Origin: an uncultured Muribaculaceae bacterium | Lineage (GTDB): Bacteria > Bacteroidota > Bacteroidia > Bacteroidales > Muribaculaceae | Direction of reading: 5' to 3' | Length of the DNA: 64,000 nt | Assembly: GCA_910577465.1 (NCBI GenBank) | Contig: CAJTMM010000002.1 | Coordinates: 24,873-88,872, forward strand | Shown here: positions 1-8,860 of the stretch, one piece after another | How positions within the stretch are numbered: the stretch's first letter is position 1 | Layout: every line of letters starts with the position of its first letter | The notes under the pieces: generated by a model | Seen by the model: only the letters and a program-made list of their open reading frames with translations | Told to the model about the DNA's origin: nothing | Databases searched by the model: none | Program-made: the position numbers and the translations under genes

Positions 1-133
1 ATCATCGCCTGAAGAAATAAAAATTGCCTTTGCCTGTAGCAAGAAAGATTTTAAAAAAGCTGTGGGGCATTTGCTCAAGGAACGTAAAATAAAAATTGAG
101 GACTCGGGTTTGCTGATTTTTAACGACAAATGA
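1..133 (+). CDS. CvfB-like S1 RNA-binding protein, C-terminal end (partial)
   Basis: An open frame enters from the left edge (first full codon at base 2) and stops with TGA at 131-133, giving 43 residues. The peptide has the pattern of the winged-helix domain that ends CvfB-type proteins: a Ser-Pro-Glu-Glu-Ile start, a Ser-Lys-Lys-Asp-Phe-Lys-Lys-Ala-Val-Gly helix, then Leu-Lys-Glu-Arg-Lys-Ile and a short strand ending in Asn-Asp-Lys. CvfB proteins carry S1 RNA-binding repeats upstream of this domain and are thought to bind RNA; those repeats lie outside the window. The assignment rests on the tail only, so the family is likely but not certain. Confidence 0.6.
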   Translation, partial: SSPEEIKIAFACSKKDFKKAVGHLLKERKIKIEDSGLLIFNDK

Positions 134-155
134 CTTAATTGTGAAAAAAAATTAG

Positions 156-163
156 CAACTTTG
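156..163 (+). promoter_or_regulatory. Weak -7 element before lpxD
   Basis: CAACTTTG matches the Bacteroidota -7 consensus TAnnTTTG at all fixed bases except the first T. It lies 35 bases before the lpxD start. An ATTG at 138-141 is too close (14 bp) to be a good -33 element, so the call is weak. Confidence 0.3.
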
Positions 164-198
164 CATATTAATTAAATATAACCAACCATTATTAAGAA

Positions 199-1230
199 AT
201 GGAGTTCTCTGCTAATCAAATAGCCGCCCTTGCCAACGGCGTTGTGGAAGGTGACGGTGAAGTAAAAATCAATACATTTGCAAAAATAGAGGAGGGGCAT
301 CCGGGTGCCATCTCATTCCTTGCCAATCCTAAATATCAGCACTATATCTATACGACTAAGTCATCGGCTGTGTTGGTGAGCAAGTCTTTTGTTCCCGAGC
401 ATCCTATTGAAGCTACATTGATTCGTGTTGACGATCCGTATGCTACTGTGGCCCATCTGCTCAAAATGGTTCAGCAGTTGGTTACTCCGGTACATAAAGG
501 GGTGGAGCAGCCTTGTTTCATTGCCGATGGTGTTGAGATTCCCGAAGATGCCTATATTGGTGCATTTGCATATATCGGCAGGGGTGTGAAATTGGGAAAA
601 GGAGTTCAGATATTCCCTCAGACATATCTGGGTGACGGTGCAAGTGTTGGTGACGGCACCATACTTTACTCCGGAGTAAAGGTGTATCACGGATGTCATA
701 TCGGCAACCGTTGTATTATCCATTCCGGAGCAGTGATTGGTGCTGACGGATTTGGGTTTGCTCCCACAGAGTCAGGATATGAAAAGATACCGCAAATAGG
801 CAATGTGGTAATAGAGGATGATGTGGAGATTGGAGCTAATACCGCTATTGACCGCGCCATGATGGGTAGCACAAAAATATCCCGTGGGGTGAAACTTGAC
901 AATCTTATTCAGATAGCTCATAATTGTCAGGTGGGCGAGCACACCGCAATGGCATCGCAAGCCGGAATCGCCGGCTCTACGAAAATTGGTAAGAATTGTC
1001 TGATAGGCGGTCAGGTAGGTCTTGCCGGACATATAACTATGGGCGACGGTGCTCAGATAGCTGCACAATCCGGAACCCAGAAAAGCATTGAGCCGGGTGC
1101 CCGTTTGTTTGGCTCTCCTGCCATGGACTTGAAGGCATACGGCCGACAGGCAGTTAACATAAAGAATCTTCCTGATTTGTACGATAAAGTGCGCAAACTC
1201 GAGAAGATGCTTAATGATATGAAAAATTAA
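199..1230 (+). CDS. lpxD: UDP-3-O-(3-hydroxyacyl)glucosamine N-acyltransferase LpxD
   Basis: Third enzyme of lipid A synthesis: it transfers a 3-hydroxyacyl chain from ACP to the amino group of UDP-3-O-acyl-glucosamine in the cytoplasm. The 343 residues match the family's length. An N-terminal uridine-binding domain (about 1-100) precedes a left-handed beta-helix of hexapeptide repeats (about 105-320) and a short C-terminal helix. His241, in Ile-Ala-His-Asn-Cys, corresponds to the catalytic His239 of E. coli LpxD. It is the first gene of a tight lpxD-lpxC/fabZ-lpxA operon, 21 bases ahead of the next start. Identity is firm. Confidence 0.96.
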   Translation: MEFSANQIAALANGVVEGDGEVKINTFAKIEEGHPGAISFLANPKYQHYIYTTKSSAVLVSKSFVPEHPIEATLIRVDDPYATVAHLLKMVQQLVTPVHKGVEQPCFIADGVEIPEDAYIGAFAYIGRGVKLGKGVQIFPQTYLGDGASVGDGTILYSGVKVYHGCHIGNRCIIHSGAVIGADGFGFAPTESGYEKIPQIGNVVIEDDVEIGANTAIDRAMMGSTKISRGVKLDNLIQIAHNCQVGEHTAMASQAGIAGSTKIGKNCLIGGQVGLAGHITMGDGAQIAAQSGTQKSIEPGARLFGSPAMDLKAYGRQAVNIKNLPDLYDKVRKLEKMLNDMKN

Positions 1231-1251
1231 TACGGAAATACCATTAAAAAT

Positions 1252-2634
1252 ATGAAACAGATAACTTTGAAGGCCCCGTTTTCAGTACATGGAAAGGGAT
1301 TGCATACCGGGATGGTGATAGATGCGGAATTTCTCCCCGCTCCCGATAATCACGGTTATAAGATACAGCGTACCGACCTTGAAGGAGAACCGATTCTTGA
1401 TGCTTTGGCTGAGAATGTGGTATCTACTGCGCGTGGCACAGTAATAGCGCGTGGCGAAGTTTCGGTAAGTACTATTGAACATGCTATGGCTGCTTTATAT
1501 GCAGCGGGTGTGGACAATGTGCTGATTCGCATAAACGGTCCGGAGATGCCTATTCTTGACGGTAGCGCACAGGAATTCTGCGATAAGATTGATGAGGTGG
1601 GTCTGGAAACCCAAAAAGCGGATAAAGACTATTATATCGTCAAGCAGAAAATTGAGGTTCATGATGAAAATACAGGAGCTTCGATAGTCGTTTTGCCTGA
1701 TGCTGATTTCAGTGTAGACGTAATGGTGCAATATGATTCACCGGTATTGTCCAATCAGTTTGCATCATTGGATAAGATGGATGAATTCGGCAAGGAAATC
1801 GCCGGTTGTCGTACATTCGTTTTTGTGCGTGAGATTGAGCCGCTTGTTAAGGCTAATCTTATCAAGGGCGGTGACCTGGAAAATGCCGTGGTTATCTACG
1901 ACCGCGAGATGCCGCAAACAGAACTTGACCGTCTTGCCGACATAATGGGCGTGAACCATAAACAAGTGAGTGAGTTCGGTTATATACAGGAGCGTCCTCT
2001 GAGAGTAGCCAATGAGCCGGCTCGCCATAAATTGATGGATGTGATGGGTGATTTGGCGCTTATCGGTCGCCCGCTTAAGGGCAAGGTGATAGCTACACGT
2101 CCCGGTCATACAATCAATACAACATTTGCTAAGAAAATACGCAAAGAAATCAAGCGTCAGGACATACAAGCGCCGCTCTACGATCCTAACAAGGAGCCGG
2201 TGATGGACAACAATCGCATACGTGAACTGCTTCCTCACCGTTATCCGTTCTTGTTGGTGGACAAGATTATCGAGAAAGGAGCCAATTATATAGTAGGTGT
2301 AAAAAATATCACTGCCAACGAGCCGTTCTTCACCGGACACTTTCCGCAAGAACCTGTGCTTCCTGGTGTGCTTCAGATTGAAGCTATGGCGCAGACAGGC
2401 GGTCTGCTTGTTTTGAGTACGGTTGATGATCCGGAGCTTTATTCCACATATTTCATGAAGATTGACAATGTGAAATTCCGTCAGAAGGTGGTGCCCGGTG
2501 ATACCGTTTTGTTCCACATCTCGTTTATGACCGAACTTCGTCGCGGATGTGCCGTAATGAAAGGTTACGCGTTTGTTGGCGAGAAGATAGTGTCGGAATG
2601 CGAGTTTATGGCTCAGATAATAAAGAATAAATAA
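1252..2634 (+). CDS. lpxC/fabZ: Bifunctional LpxC deacetylase / FabZ dehydratase fusion
   Basis: A natural fusion common in Bacteroidota. Residues 1 to about 305 are LpxC, the zinc-dependent deacetylase that commits UDP-3-O-acyl-GlcNAc to lipid A. The expected zinc and catalytic residues are present: Glu76-His77, His259-x3-Asp263 and His286. Residues about 318-460 are FabZ, the 3-hydroxyacyl-ACP dehydratase, with Leu-Leu-Pro-His-Arg-Tyr-Pro near 327 and the catalytic pair His363 and Glu377, 14 apart as in other FabZ enzymes. Both activities compete for or act on 3-hydroxyacyl-ACP, so the fusion couples the branch point between lipid A and fatty acid synthesis. It lies 23 bases before lpxA. 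Confidence 0.96.
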   Translation: MKQITLKAPFSVHGKGLHTGMVIDAEFLPAPDNHGYKIQRTDLEGEPILDALAENVVSTARGTVIARGEVSVSTIEHAMAALYAAGVDNVLIRINGPEMPILDGSAQEFCDKIDEVGLETQKADKDYYIVKQKIEVHDENTGASIVVLPDADFSVDVMVQYDSPVLSNQFASLDKMDEFGKEIAGCRTFVFVREIEPLVKANLIKGGDLENAVVIYDREMPQTELDRLADIMGVNHKQVSEFGYIQERPLRVANEPARHKLMDVMGDLALIGRPLKGKVIATRPGHTINTTFAKKIRKEIKRQDIQAPLYDPNKEPVMDNNRIRELLPHRYPFLLVDKIIEKGANYIVGVKNITANEPFFTGHFPQEPVLPGVLQIEAMAQTGGLLVLSTVDDPELYSTYFMKIDNVKFRQKVVPGDTVLFHISFMTELRRGCAVMKGYAFVGEKIVSECEFMAQIIKNK

Positions 2635-2657
2635 GATAACCTGTAAGCATTTTAGAA

Positions 2658-3434
2658 ATGAAACAACCTTTAGCATACATACATCCGGCAGCGAAGATTG
2701 CTCCCAGTGTGGTGATTGATCCATTCGTTACCATAGAACAGAATGTGGAAATCGGAGAGGGGACCCGTATCGGTAGCAATGTTACAATTATGGAAGGTGC
2801 ACGAATCGGTAAAAACTGTACTATTTTCCCAGGTGCGGTGATATCCGGCATTCCTCAGGATTTGAAATTCCGCGGAGAAGAAACTCTTGCCATCATTGGT
2901 GACAATACCACCATACGCGAGTGTGTGACCGTGAATCGCGGTACCGCTGCCAAAGGTAAGACTGTGGTGGGATCTAATTGTTTGATTATGGCTTATTCCC
3001 ATATAGCCCATGACTGCGTTGTGGGGGACAATGTGATTATCTCCAATGCTACTCAGATAGCGGGTGAGGTAGTCGTTGATAATTATGCGGTGATAGGCGG
3101 TGGAACTTTGATTCACCAGTTCTGCCATATCGGTCCTCATGTGATGATTCAAGGTGGTGCGCTTGTGAATAAGGATATCCCTCCTTACGTCAAGGCAGCC
3201 AGAGAACCTATAGCTTATGCCGGTGTCAATTCGATAGGATTGCGTCGTCGTGGCTTTACGAGTGAGGTTATCCGCGATATTCAGGAAATATACCGCTATC
3301 TATATCTGTCGGGTCTTAACAATTCAGATGCCGTAGAGCGTATAGAAGCAGAACTTCCTGCCACCAAAGAGCGTGATGAAATTATAATGTTTGTACGCAA
3401 TTCAAAACGTGGTATAATAAAAGGTTACGTATAA
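2658..3434 (+). CDS. lpxA: UDP-N-acetylglucosamine O-acyltransferase LpxA
   Basis: First enzyme of lipid A synthesis: it moves a 3-hydroxyacyl group from ACP to the 3-OH of UDP-GlcNAc. At 258 residues it is the usual length. Hexapeptide repeats form the left-handed helix from about 5 to 180, followed by the helical C-terminal domain (about 190-258). His118, in His-Ile-Ala-His-Asp-Cys, corresponds to catalytic His125 of E. coli. It is the last gene of the operon, followed at 3466 by a strong hairpin shared with the convergent gene. Confidence 0.96.
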   Translation: MKQPLAYIHPAAKIAPSVVIDPFVTIEQNVEIGEGTRIGSNVTIMEGARIGKNCTIFPGAVISGIPQDLKFRGEETLAIIGDNTTIRECVTVNRGTAAKGKTVVGSNCLIMAYSHIAHDCVVGDNVIISNATQIAGEVVVDNYAVIGGGTLIHQFCHIGPHVMIQGGALVNKDIPPYVKAAREPIAYAGVNSIGLRRRGFTSEVIRDIQEIYRYLYLSGLNNSDAVERIEAELPATKERDEIIMFVRNSKRGIIKGYV

Positions 3435-3465
3435 CAATCGAAGGGTAAATTTTATTATATAGAAC

Positions 3466-3503
3466 TCGGGCAGCATCAATGTTGGTGCTGCCCGAATTAT
3501 TTT
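3466..3503. terminator. Bidirectional terminator between lpxA and the transglutaminase-like gene
   Basis: A perfect 10-bp stem (3466-3475 with 3486-3495, TCGGGCAGCA and its complement) encloses a 10-base loop. T-rich sequence follows on the plus side and A-rich sequence precedes it, so it can serve both converging transcripts. Confidence 0.8.
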
Positions 3504-3526
3504 ACATGTTTCAATGTGTGTATGGA

Positions 3527-6145
3527 TTATTCCAATCGGGATACGGTGTCTATTATCTTTTGTCCAAGTCCGATAGTATAACCTTGTGATACGAATACTA
3601 CGCGGTTGAATGTATCGGCAATTATGAATATGGGATAATCGTTGGAGGTGATATTGAGACCCTCCTTGACACGTTTTGCTATCGTACCGTCTATGTCGTT
3701 GCCGAAAACAACGGTCGATGGTAGCTCCGGTAATTGGCTCATGTCCATGCGTGCGGCTTCCTCAGGGCTGTCATACAGAAGTACTATGCTCCGACCCCAA
3801 TTATTCAGGTCGTTGTCATAAGCAGCTATATCGCGCAGTGCGTGGTTGGTAGGTTCATGGTTAGGTTTGATAAGTCCGAGTACATAATAACCGCGCCCGG
3901 TGGTGGCAAGTACTGATTTTTCAGAGTCGCTGTTCTTTGGCATGTAGCGACTTTCAGCATCAAATGAGCCGATAACCTGTATACCGGTGGAGTCCTGGCG
4001 TATAGTCAGAGTATCGACAGATTCTATTCCGGATTTAATGTCCAATATGTCAGTTCGAGCCAATACGCTGCCATCAGCCATGCGCTGTCCTGTAGTGACC
4101 ATATATAGACCGGTATCGAGAGTCTGTGGATTTTTGAATGTTTCGCTCCAGGCAATAAAGTCAGGATAACTCAATAGTTGAGGCTCACCGCTGTCTATCT
4201 TCGAGACGGTAAAATGAGTATAGTATTTTGGATCCGGAATGGTACGTGTAGGGGCGTAGGGCATTATCAGGCTACCTTGCGTGCCGAGATTCGCCGATGG
4301 AGCGATATCATCGTCTGAGTAGAAATTAGCATCGTGCCATGTGCCTGAGTTATCGGCCCATTGTGTCTTTCCGGTGACAGGGTCGATGCGTGCCGATATG
4401 CCCATGGTGCGTGCGCCGGCAACAAAGAATATGTCGCGTGAGTATGGAGATGTGCGGCGGTATTTCCATACTGATGCCGGACTCATTGTAATCTGCGATG
4501 GATACCAATCTAAATCAGCTATGATATTCTCCTTTGTCCATTTTACCCATAATTCTGGATTGTCACGGGATGAATCCAGAAGGGTCACGGGGATATTTTC
4601 GGTAAGGAATTTACGGAAGGGGGTAAGTTCCTCAACTTCGATTCGTGGTGACATTACGTATTTGGCAAACAAGTCGCCACCATGTTCCGGTGTGGATATG
4701 TGGTCAATCAGTATATCATAAGGTACATCGCTCAAATCTTTTTTAGTAAGCGACTCCAACAAACACAAGGCTTTGTATTTATCAGGAGTATTATCCAAAA
4801 ATCCGGTGATAGTACGGTGATTGCCACGTGTCTCTTTCATCACGTTCCATACCCGGTCTGAATCAAGAGCCCACTTTGTAGCCATGGAGTCAGACTGTGA
4901 TTTAGTGATGAAGGTGGCGGTATAGCTGTGGCGGATGGAATCTTCGTATGCCATACGTCGGTTGTTTTCCTCTCTCATTTCATCAGATACTTCAACTGAG
5001 TTGTTCGATGCCTTTGGAGGTACAATGTCGAAAATGGCACACATCTCATCGTCTTGAAGGTTGAGCGGTACTATGATGTTTTTATCCTTGCCGACTGATG
5101 CTTTCTTAAATCCGTATTTTGTTCCGTCGGTAGCCCACACGATAAGGTCACCAAGTCCACTTACCAATGAGGTTGTTCCGGATATGTCGGTTCGTTTGGT
5201 CGATATAGGGTAAAATTCAGCATAATTATATACTCTGAATGATACCTTGGCATTGTTCACAGGATTGTTGTCGGTATCTGTAACGGTTACATGCAGGGTG
5301 TCAACGGGCGCGTAGTGGTCGGTAACGTTGATGTCGGTATTGCCGTGAAGCACATTGAGGATTTCTTCCTCGCCGGAATATTTCCCGAATACACGTGCGT
5401 GCATGAGCATACCGCGTGAAGCGGGGGAGTTGAACCATCCGAGATTCAATACCGGTTCCGGTTCGCAGGCACCAAGAAAATACCATTGTCCGTCGGCCCA
5501 AGCCTCAACCCACGCATGATTATCGTCAGTATGTGCCCAACGAGGAGTATAGACTTGTCGTGCGGGGATTCCCATAGCTCGCAATGCAGCTACAGTGAAC
5601 GTTGACTCTTCACCGCAACGACCTATTGCAGAGCTTACTGATTGCAATGGAGAGTGCGTGCGGCTGTCTGATGGTTGATATGTGACCTTTTCGTGACACC
5701 AATGGTTGATTTCCAATATGGCATCTTTCATGCTCATGCCTTTGACACGGTCTTTGAGTTCGTCATAGAATTTCTTACGATGATTGTCAAGAGCTTCGTT
5801 GTTTACGCGTACGGGTAAGACAAAATGTCTAAATTCACGGTCGGGGACTTTAGCTCCCCATGGCATCTCTTTCCGTGCCAGCAAAGCCGGATTGACCACT
5901 TCATTCAAATAATACTGTGGAGTCCTGTCGGTGAAATCGGGTAAGGGCATGTACGCATACAGGAATTGCAGGCATTGACGTTGGTCATCAGAAAGATTAT
6001 CGGGAATTTTAACTGAATTGGTCGCGCCAATCTCCTTGATGCGAGTCTCATAGTCATGAACAACGTCTGTTGGTGCTATCTGCGCGGTGAGTGTGCCGGC
6101 GTTCAGTGCCAAAAGACATATCGGTATGATGTGTTTCGGAGTCAT
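3527..6145 (-). CDS. Secreted transglutaminase-like protein
   Basis: An 872-residue exported protein. An N-terminal signal peptide (about 1-22, ending Thr-Ala-Gln) precedes a transglutaminase-like core at about 140-230 with nucleophile Cys177 in Gly-Arg-Cys-Gly-Glu-Glu and His210 in Asn-His-Ala-Trp-Val-Glu. The third catalytic residue is unclear; Glu228 is a candidate. A carboxypeptidase-regulatory-like beta domain follows at about 280-365. The last 80 residues, with Asp-Tyr-Pro-Ile-Phe-Ile-Ile-Ala-Asp, look like the cis-proline end of a thioredoxin fold. The core suggests thiol peptidase or transamidase action in the periplasm or at the surface; the substrate is unknown. It is the last gene of the GH29-cutC operon, 15 bases after cutC. 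Confidence 0.8.
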   Translation of the reverse strand: MTPKHIIPICLLALNAGTLTAQIAPTDVVHDYETRIKEIGATNSVKIPDNLSDDQRQCLQFLYAYMPLPDFTDRTPQYYLNEVVNPALLARKEMPWGAKVPDREFRHFVLPVRVNNEALDNHRKKFYDELKDRVKGMSMKDAILEINHWCHEKVTYQPSDSRTHSPLQSVSSAIGRCGEESTFTVAALRAMGIPARQVYTPRWAHTDDNHAWVEAWADGQWYFLGACEPEPVLNLGWFNSPASRGMLMHARVFGKYSGEEEILNVLHGNTDINVTDHYAPVDTLHVTVTDTDNNPVNNAKVSFRVYNYAEFYPISTKRTDISGTTSLVSGLGDLIVWATDGTKYGFKKASVGKDKNIIVPLNLQDDEMCAIFDIVPPKASNNSVEVSDEMREENNRRMAYEDSIRHSYTATFITKSQSDSMATKWALDSDRVWNVMKETRGNHRTITGFLDNTPDKYKALCLLESLTKKDLSDVPYDILIDHISTPEHGGDLFAKYVMSPRIEVEELTPFRKFLTENIPVTLLDSSRDNPELWVKWTKENIIADLDWYPSQITMSPASVWKYRRTSPYSRDIFFVAGARTMGISARIDPVTGKTQWADNSGTWHDANFYSDDDIAPSANLGTQGSLIMPYAPTRTIPDPKYYTHFTVSKIDSGEPQLLSYPDFIAWSETFKNPQTLDTGLYMVTTGQRMADGSVLARTDILDIKSGIESVDTLTIRQDSTGIQVIGSFDAESRYMPKNSDSEKSVLATTGRGYYVLGLIKPNHEPTNHALRDIAAYDNDLNNWGRSIVLLYDSPEEAARMDMSQLPELPSTVVFGNDIDGTIAKRVKEGLNITSNDYPIFIIADTFNRVVFVSQGYTIGLGQKIIDTVSRLE

Positions 6146-6160
6146 AATTATTGGTTTGCT

Positions 6161-6904
6161 TTAGGAGTGTACTATTTCGGATAATTGCTTCACTATGTCA
6201 GCGTCGGTAATCAGTCGGGAGTACTCGTCAGAGTCCTTGTTGCCCATTGACACTTGGCTATTGCGAAAACGCATCGCGCTTGACACGGTGCTACGAGCTG
6301 AAGCATGAAGTTCACGAATGCCTGTTTGAATGATAATATCCTTGGCATTGCCGGAGGAAACCCCGGCTCCTGCCAAAAGGATTATTCTTCCGGAAGCGAG
6401 TTCGTTCAGTCTGCGTAGGGTGGCGGTCCCTTCTATTGCCGATGGCATTTGTCCAGAGGTGAGAATACGCGTACATCCGAGTTTTATTATTGTTTCCAAG
6501 GCTTCTTCCGGATTGCGGCATACGTCGAATGCGCGGTGGAATGTAACATCCATCCCGTCAGCGGCATTAATCAATGACGAGCATGTGTCTATGTTTATGT
6601 CGCCGTCGGGGGTAAGGGCGCCTATTACCACGCCATGTGCTCCTGCCTTGCGCGCTGCTTCTATATCCGAGATCATAATATCCCGTTCAGTATCATTGTA
6701 CAGAAAATCGCCATTTCGTGGACGAATGAGTACATGTACACGTATGCCCGGGATATTTACTGCCGCTTTGATAAGTCCAATGGATGGTGTCAACCCTCCC
6801 TCGGATAGTGCGGAGCACAACTCTACGCGGTCTGCACCGCCCTTGGCTGCGGCGATAACGCTTTCAATGTCGCCACAACAAATTTCAAGCATTCTGGATT
6901 GCAT
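6161..6904 (-). CDS. cutC: CutC family protein
   Basis: A 247-residue TIM-barrel protein of the CutC family, historically linked to copper homeostasis, although the biochemical role is poorly defined and the protein is probably cytoplasmic. Family signatures visible are Glu-Ile-Cys-Cys at 7-10, Gly-Ala-Asp-Arg-Val-Glu-Leu-Cys near 23-30, Glu-Gly-Gly-Leu-Thr-Pro-Ser, His-Val-Leu-Ile-Arg-Pro-Arg and Phe-His-Arg-Ala-Phe-Asp. The ATG lies two bases after the stop of the fucosidase gene, so translation is probably coupled. The sugar-hydrolase context makes a metabolic rather than copper role worth considering, but that is inference. Confidence 0.9.
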   Translation of the reverse strand: MQSRMLEICCGDIESVIAAAKGGADRVELCSALSEGGLTPSIGLIKAAVNIPGIRVHVLIRPRNGDFLYNDTERDIMISDIEAARKAGAHGVVIGALTPDGDINIDTCSSLINAADGMDVTFHRAFDVCRNPEEALETIIKLGCTRILTSGQMPSAIEGTATLRRLNELASGRIILLAGAGVSSGNAKDIIIQTGIRELHASARSTVSSAMRFRNSQVSMGNKDSDEYSRLITDADIVKQLSEIVHS

Positions 6905-6906
6905 GA

Positions 6907-8223
6907 TTATGGTTGGGATGTTTGTAATTCGATTACGTAGTCTATTTCAGTCGGAATCTCATCAAGATGCAGTGTGGCACCTCCTGATTTGTGTTTAGTA
7001 AACTTCACGGGCTTGCCATCGATGAAAGCTTTTGCGTTTTTAACCTTGGCTGTAGTAGGTATGGTGATATCGGTTGATGTGGCATTCATGATGTGTACGT
7101 ACAATTTATCATCTTTGCGAGTGGATGTACCCCATTCGGTCGCCGGGAAGTCACCGGCTTCAGTTGCATAGATGGTTTCACCGTAAGTTTTCATCCATTC
7201 ACCGATTTCTTTAAGCCTTGCAAGAGCTGTAGCTGGTAGCTCGCCATTTGGTTGCGGACCAATGTTCAGCAGGAGATTGGCTCCCATACCGGCAGCTTTT
7301 ACCAGATAGTTTATAAGGGTTTTGGTATCTTTGTAGTCCTGGTCAATAACTTTATATCCCCACATTCCGTTCATGGTCTGGCATGTCTCAAGTGGCAAAC
7401 GGGATATTTCCTGTCCTGATAGCCCTGCGGTGTTCTCTCCCGGGAGGTCGCGTTCGAATATCTGAATGTCCTCACCCGGATTTGGTGTCTGATGGTGGTT
7501 GTTGCCTATAAGGCATCCGGGCTGTAACCGGTGAATCATCTCATATTGTTCAGGCAGTTGCCAATCAAATGGAATGCTGTCGGCATCGTGGTCCCACCAT
7601 CCGTCAAACCATATCGCATTGATTTTACCGTAGTTGGTAAGGAGTTCAGTGAGCTGATTGTTCATGAATTTATAATATGAATCCCAGTTACGTAATGTGG
7701 AGTCACGTCCGGTTTCGAGTCCTGTACGACCTGAAGGATAGTCCGGACGTGTCCAGTCAATGTGCGAGTAATACAGATGCAACTTTATCCCTTGGCGGTG
7801 GCATTCATCGGCGAGTTCTTTGAGAATGTCGCGTTTGAATGGTGTAGCATCAACGATGTTGTATGGTGATTGTTCCGTATCCCACATAGAAAATCCATCG
7901 TGATGTCGTGTTGTGAAACAGATATATTTAGCCCCGGAATCCTTAATGGACTTTACCCATTCCGCAGCATTGAAATCGGCAGGATAGAATGCGCGCGCAC
8001 TCTTGGCGTATTCTTCGGCATTGAGTCCGTGGTTTAAGTACCATTCGCCTTGGGCGAACATACTATATATGCCCCAATGCAGAAATATACCGAAGCGTTG
8101 GTCGGCAAATTCTTTGCGGGCTTTCAAAATCTCGGGAGTGGGATGATAGACGTATGCCGTATCGGTGGCATGAGCTCCGGTCAGAACTGAAGCTAAAATT
8201 AAAAATGTCAGAAATCGTTTCAT
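6907..8223 (-). CDS. GH29 alpha-L-fucosidase
   Basis: A 438-residue exported retaining alpha-L-fucosidase. Residues 1-19 are a signal peptide. The GH29 barrel has Phe-Leu-His-Trp-Gly near 47-51, Arg-His-His-Asp-Gly-Phe at 106-111 and the nucleophile Asp207 in Ile-Trp-Phe-Asp-Gly-Trp. A short C-terminal beta domain follows; there is no added carbohydrate-binding module. It would release L-fucose from host or plant glycans in the periplasm. It heads an operon with cutC and the transglutaminase-like gene. The linkage preference cannot be read from the sequence. Confidence 0.92.
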   Translation of the reverse strand: MKRFLTFLILASVLTGAHATDTAYVYHPTPEILKARKEFADQRFGIFLHWGIYSMFAQGEWYLNHGLNAEEYAKSARAFYPADFNAAEWVKSIKDSGAKYICFTTRHHDGFSMWDTEQSPYNIVDATPFKRDILKELADECHRQGIKLHLYYSHIDWTRPDYPSGRTGLETGRDSTLRNWDSYYKFMNNQLTELLTNYGKINAIWFDGWWDHDADSIPFDWQLPEQYEMIHRLQPGCLIGNNHHQTPNPGEDIQIFERDLPGENTAGLSGQEISRLPLETCQTMNGMWGYKVIDQDYKDTKTLINYLVKAAGMGANLLLNIGPQPNGELPATALARLKEIGEWMKTYGETIYATEAGDFPATEWGTSTRKDDKLYVHIMNATSTDITIPTTAKVKNAKAFIDGKPVKFTKHKSGGATLHLDEIPTEIDYVIELQTSQP

Positions 8224-8254
8224 GGTAATGTCAAAAAGTGATATTTAATACGTA

Positions 8255-8288
8255 AAAAGGAACTCAGAATAAAAAATGAGTTCCTTTT
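8255..8288 (-). terminator. Terminator after the DUF3127 gene
   Basis: A perfect 12-bp stem (8255-8266 with 8277-8288, AAAAGGAACTCA and its complement) with a 10-base loop. Read on the minus strand it ends in a run of T, as expected for the gene ending at 8327. Confidence 0.8.
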
Positions 8289-8326
8289 ATATGATAAGTC
8301 AGAGAGTTGTGGTCGGTGTCCGGGGA

Positions 8327-8692
8327 TTAGAAGGGGAGGTCTTCGTCGGGGCTGCTTTGGGTAAAAGCGGGAGCGGGAGGAGGAGGTACCGCACCTGGCA
8401 TAGCTGTTGCAGCGGGAGCGGCAGCATTTTCTTTGTCGACTTTCCAACCGCGTATGCTTGTGAACCAGCGGCCATTGTATTCGCGGCTTTCGATGTCGAA
8501 GCTAAGATTTACTACTTCACCGACATTCAGGGGGTATTGGTCGGCGCGCTCACCAAAAAGGTCGAAGTGGACTTTTTTAGGATATGTATCCATGGTTTCG
8601 AGTACATATTCGCGTTTTTTCCACGAGTTGCCGCTTTTTGATACTCCCGATTGTTCGGGGAGGGCAAGGATGATTTTTCCTTTGATTTCCAT
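8327..8692 (-). CDS. DUF3127 protein with SSB-like acidic tail
   Basis: A 121-residue protein. The N-terminal 85 residues form a compact beta domain of the DUF3127 type (Glu-Ile-Lys-Gly-Lys-Ile start, Lys-Arg-Glu-Tyr-Val-Leu-Glu-Thr, Val-His-Phe-Asp-Leu-Phe-Gly, Ile-Arg-Gly-Trp-Lys-Val), reminiscent of an OB fold. A low-complexity Ala/Pro linker (about 90-112) leads to the end Ser-Pro-Asp-Glu-Asp-Leu-Pro-Phe, which closely resembles the acidic tip that single-stranded DNA-binding proteins use to recruit partners. No signal peptide is present, so it is cytoplasmic. Nucleic-acid binding is inferred, not shown. It has its own strong promoter and terminator, so it is monocistronic. Confidence 0.85.
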   Translation of the reverse strand: MEIKGKIILALPEQSGVSKSGNSWKKREYVLETMDTYPKKVHFDLFGERADQYPLNVGEVVNLSFDIESREYNGRWFTSIRGWKVDKENAAAPAATAMPGAVPPPPAPAFTQSSPDEDLPF

Positions 8693-8733
8693 TTGTATAT
8701 TGTGTGATGTTAGTTATACGTCGTTTCTTGTTA

Positions 8734-8765
8734 CAAATTTAATGATAGATAACCGAACCGACAAA
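8734..8765 (-). promoter_or_regulatory. Promoter of the DUF3127 gene
   Basis: On the minus strand TTTG (8765-8762) is followed after exactly 20 bp by TAAATTTG (8741-8734), a textbook Bacteroidota -33/-7 pair. It lies 41 bases upstream of the start codon. Confidence 0.8.
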
Positions 8766-8807
8766 TTTTCAATCTGAAAGTTATCATGAATAGTCGTACA
8801 ATTTTCG

Positions 8808-8815
8808 TAACTTTG
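8808..8815 (+). promoter_or_regulatory. -7 element of the DUF695-like gene
   Basis: TAACTTTG fits TAnnTTTG exactly and lies 45 bases before the start at 8861. No clear TTTG is seen at the right distance upstream. Confidence 0.45.
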
Positions 8816-8860
8816 ACACAAATAAAGGAGTTATATTAAAAGAATTGAAATAATATATTT

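Noticed and set aside
1765..2724. Long minus-strand frame of 319 codons over lpxC/fabZ
   Set aside because: It lies fully opposite a certain gene, has no recognisable domain and no promoter; its composition is that of a reverse shadow.
6330..6998. Plus-strand frame of 222 codons over cutC
   Set aside because: Shadow of a clear CutC gene.
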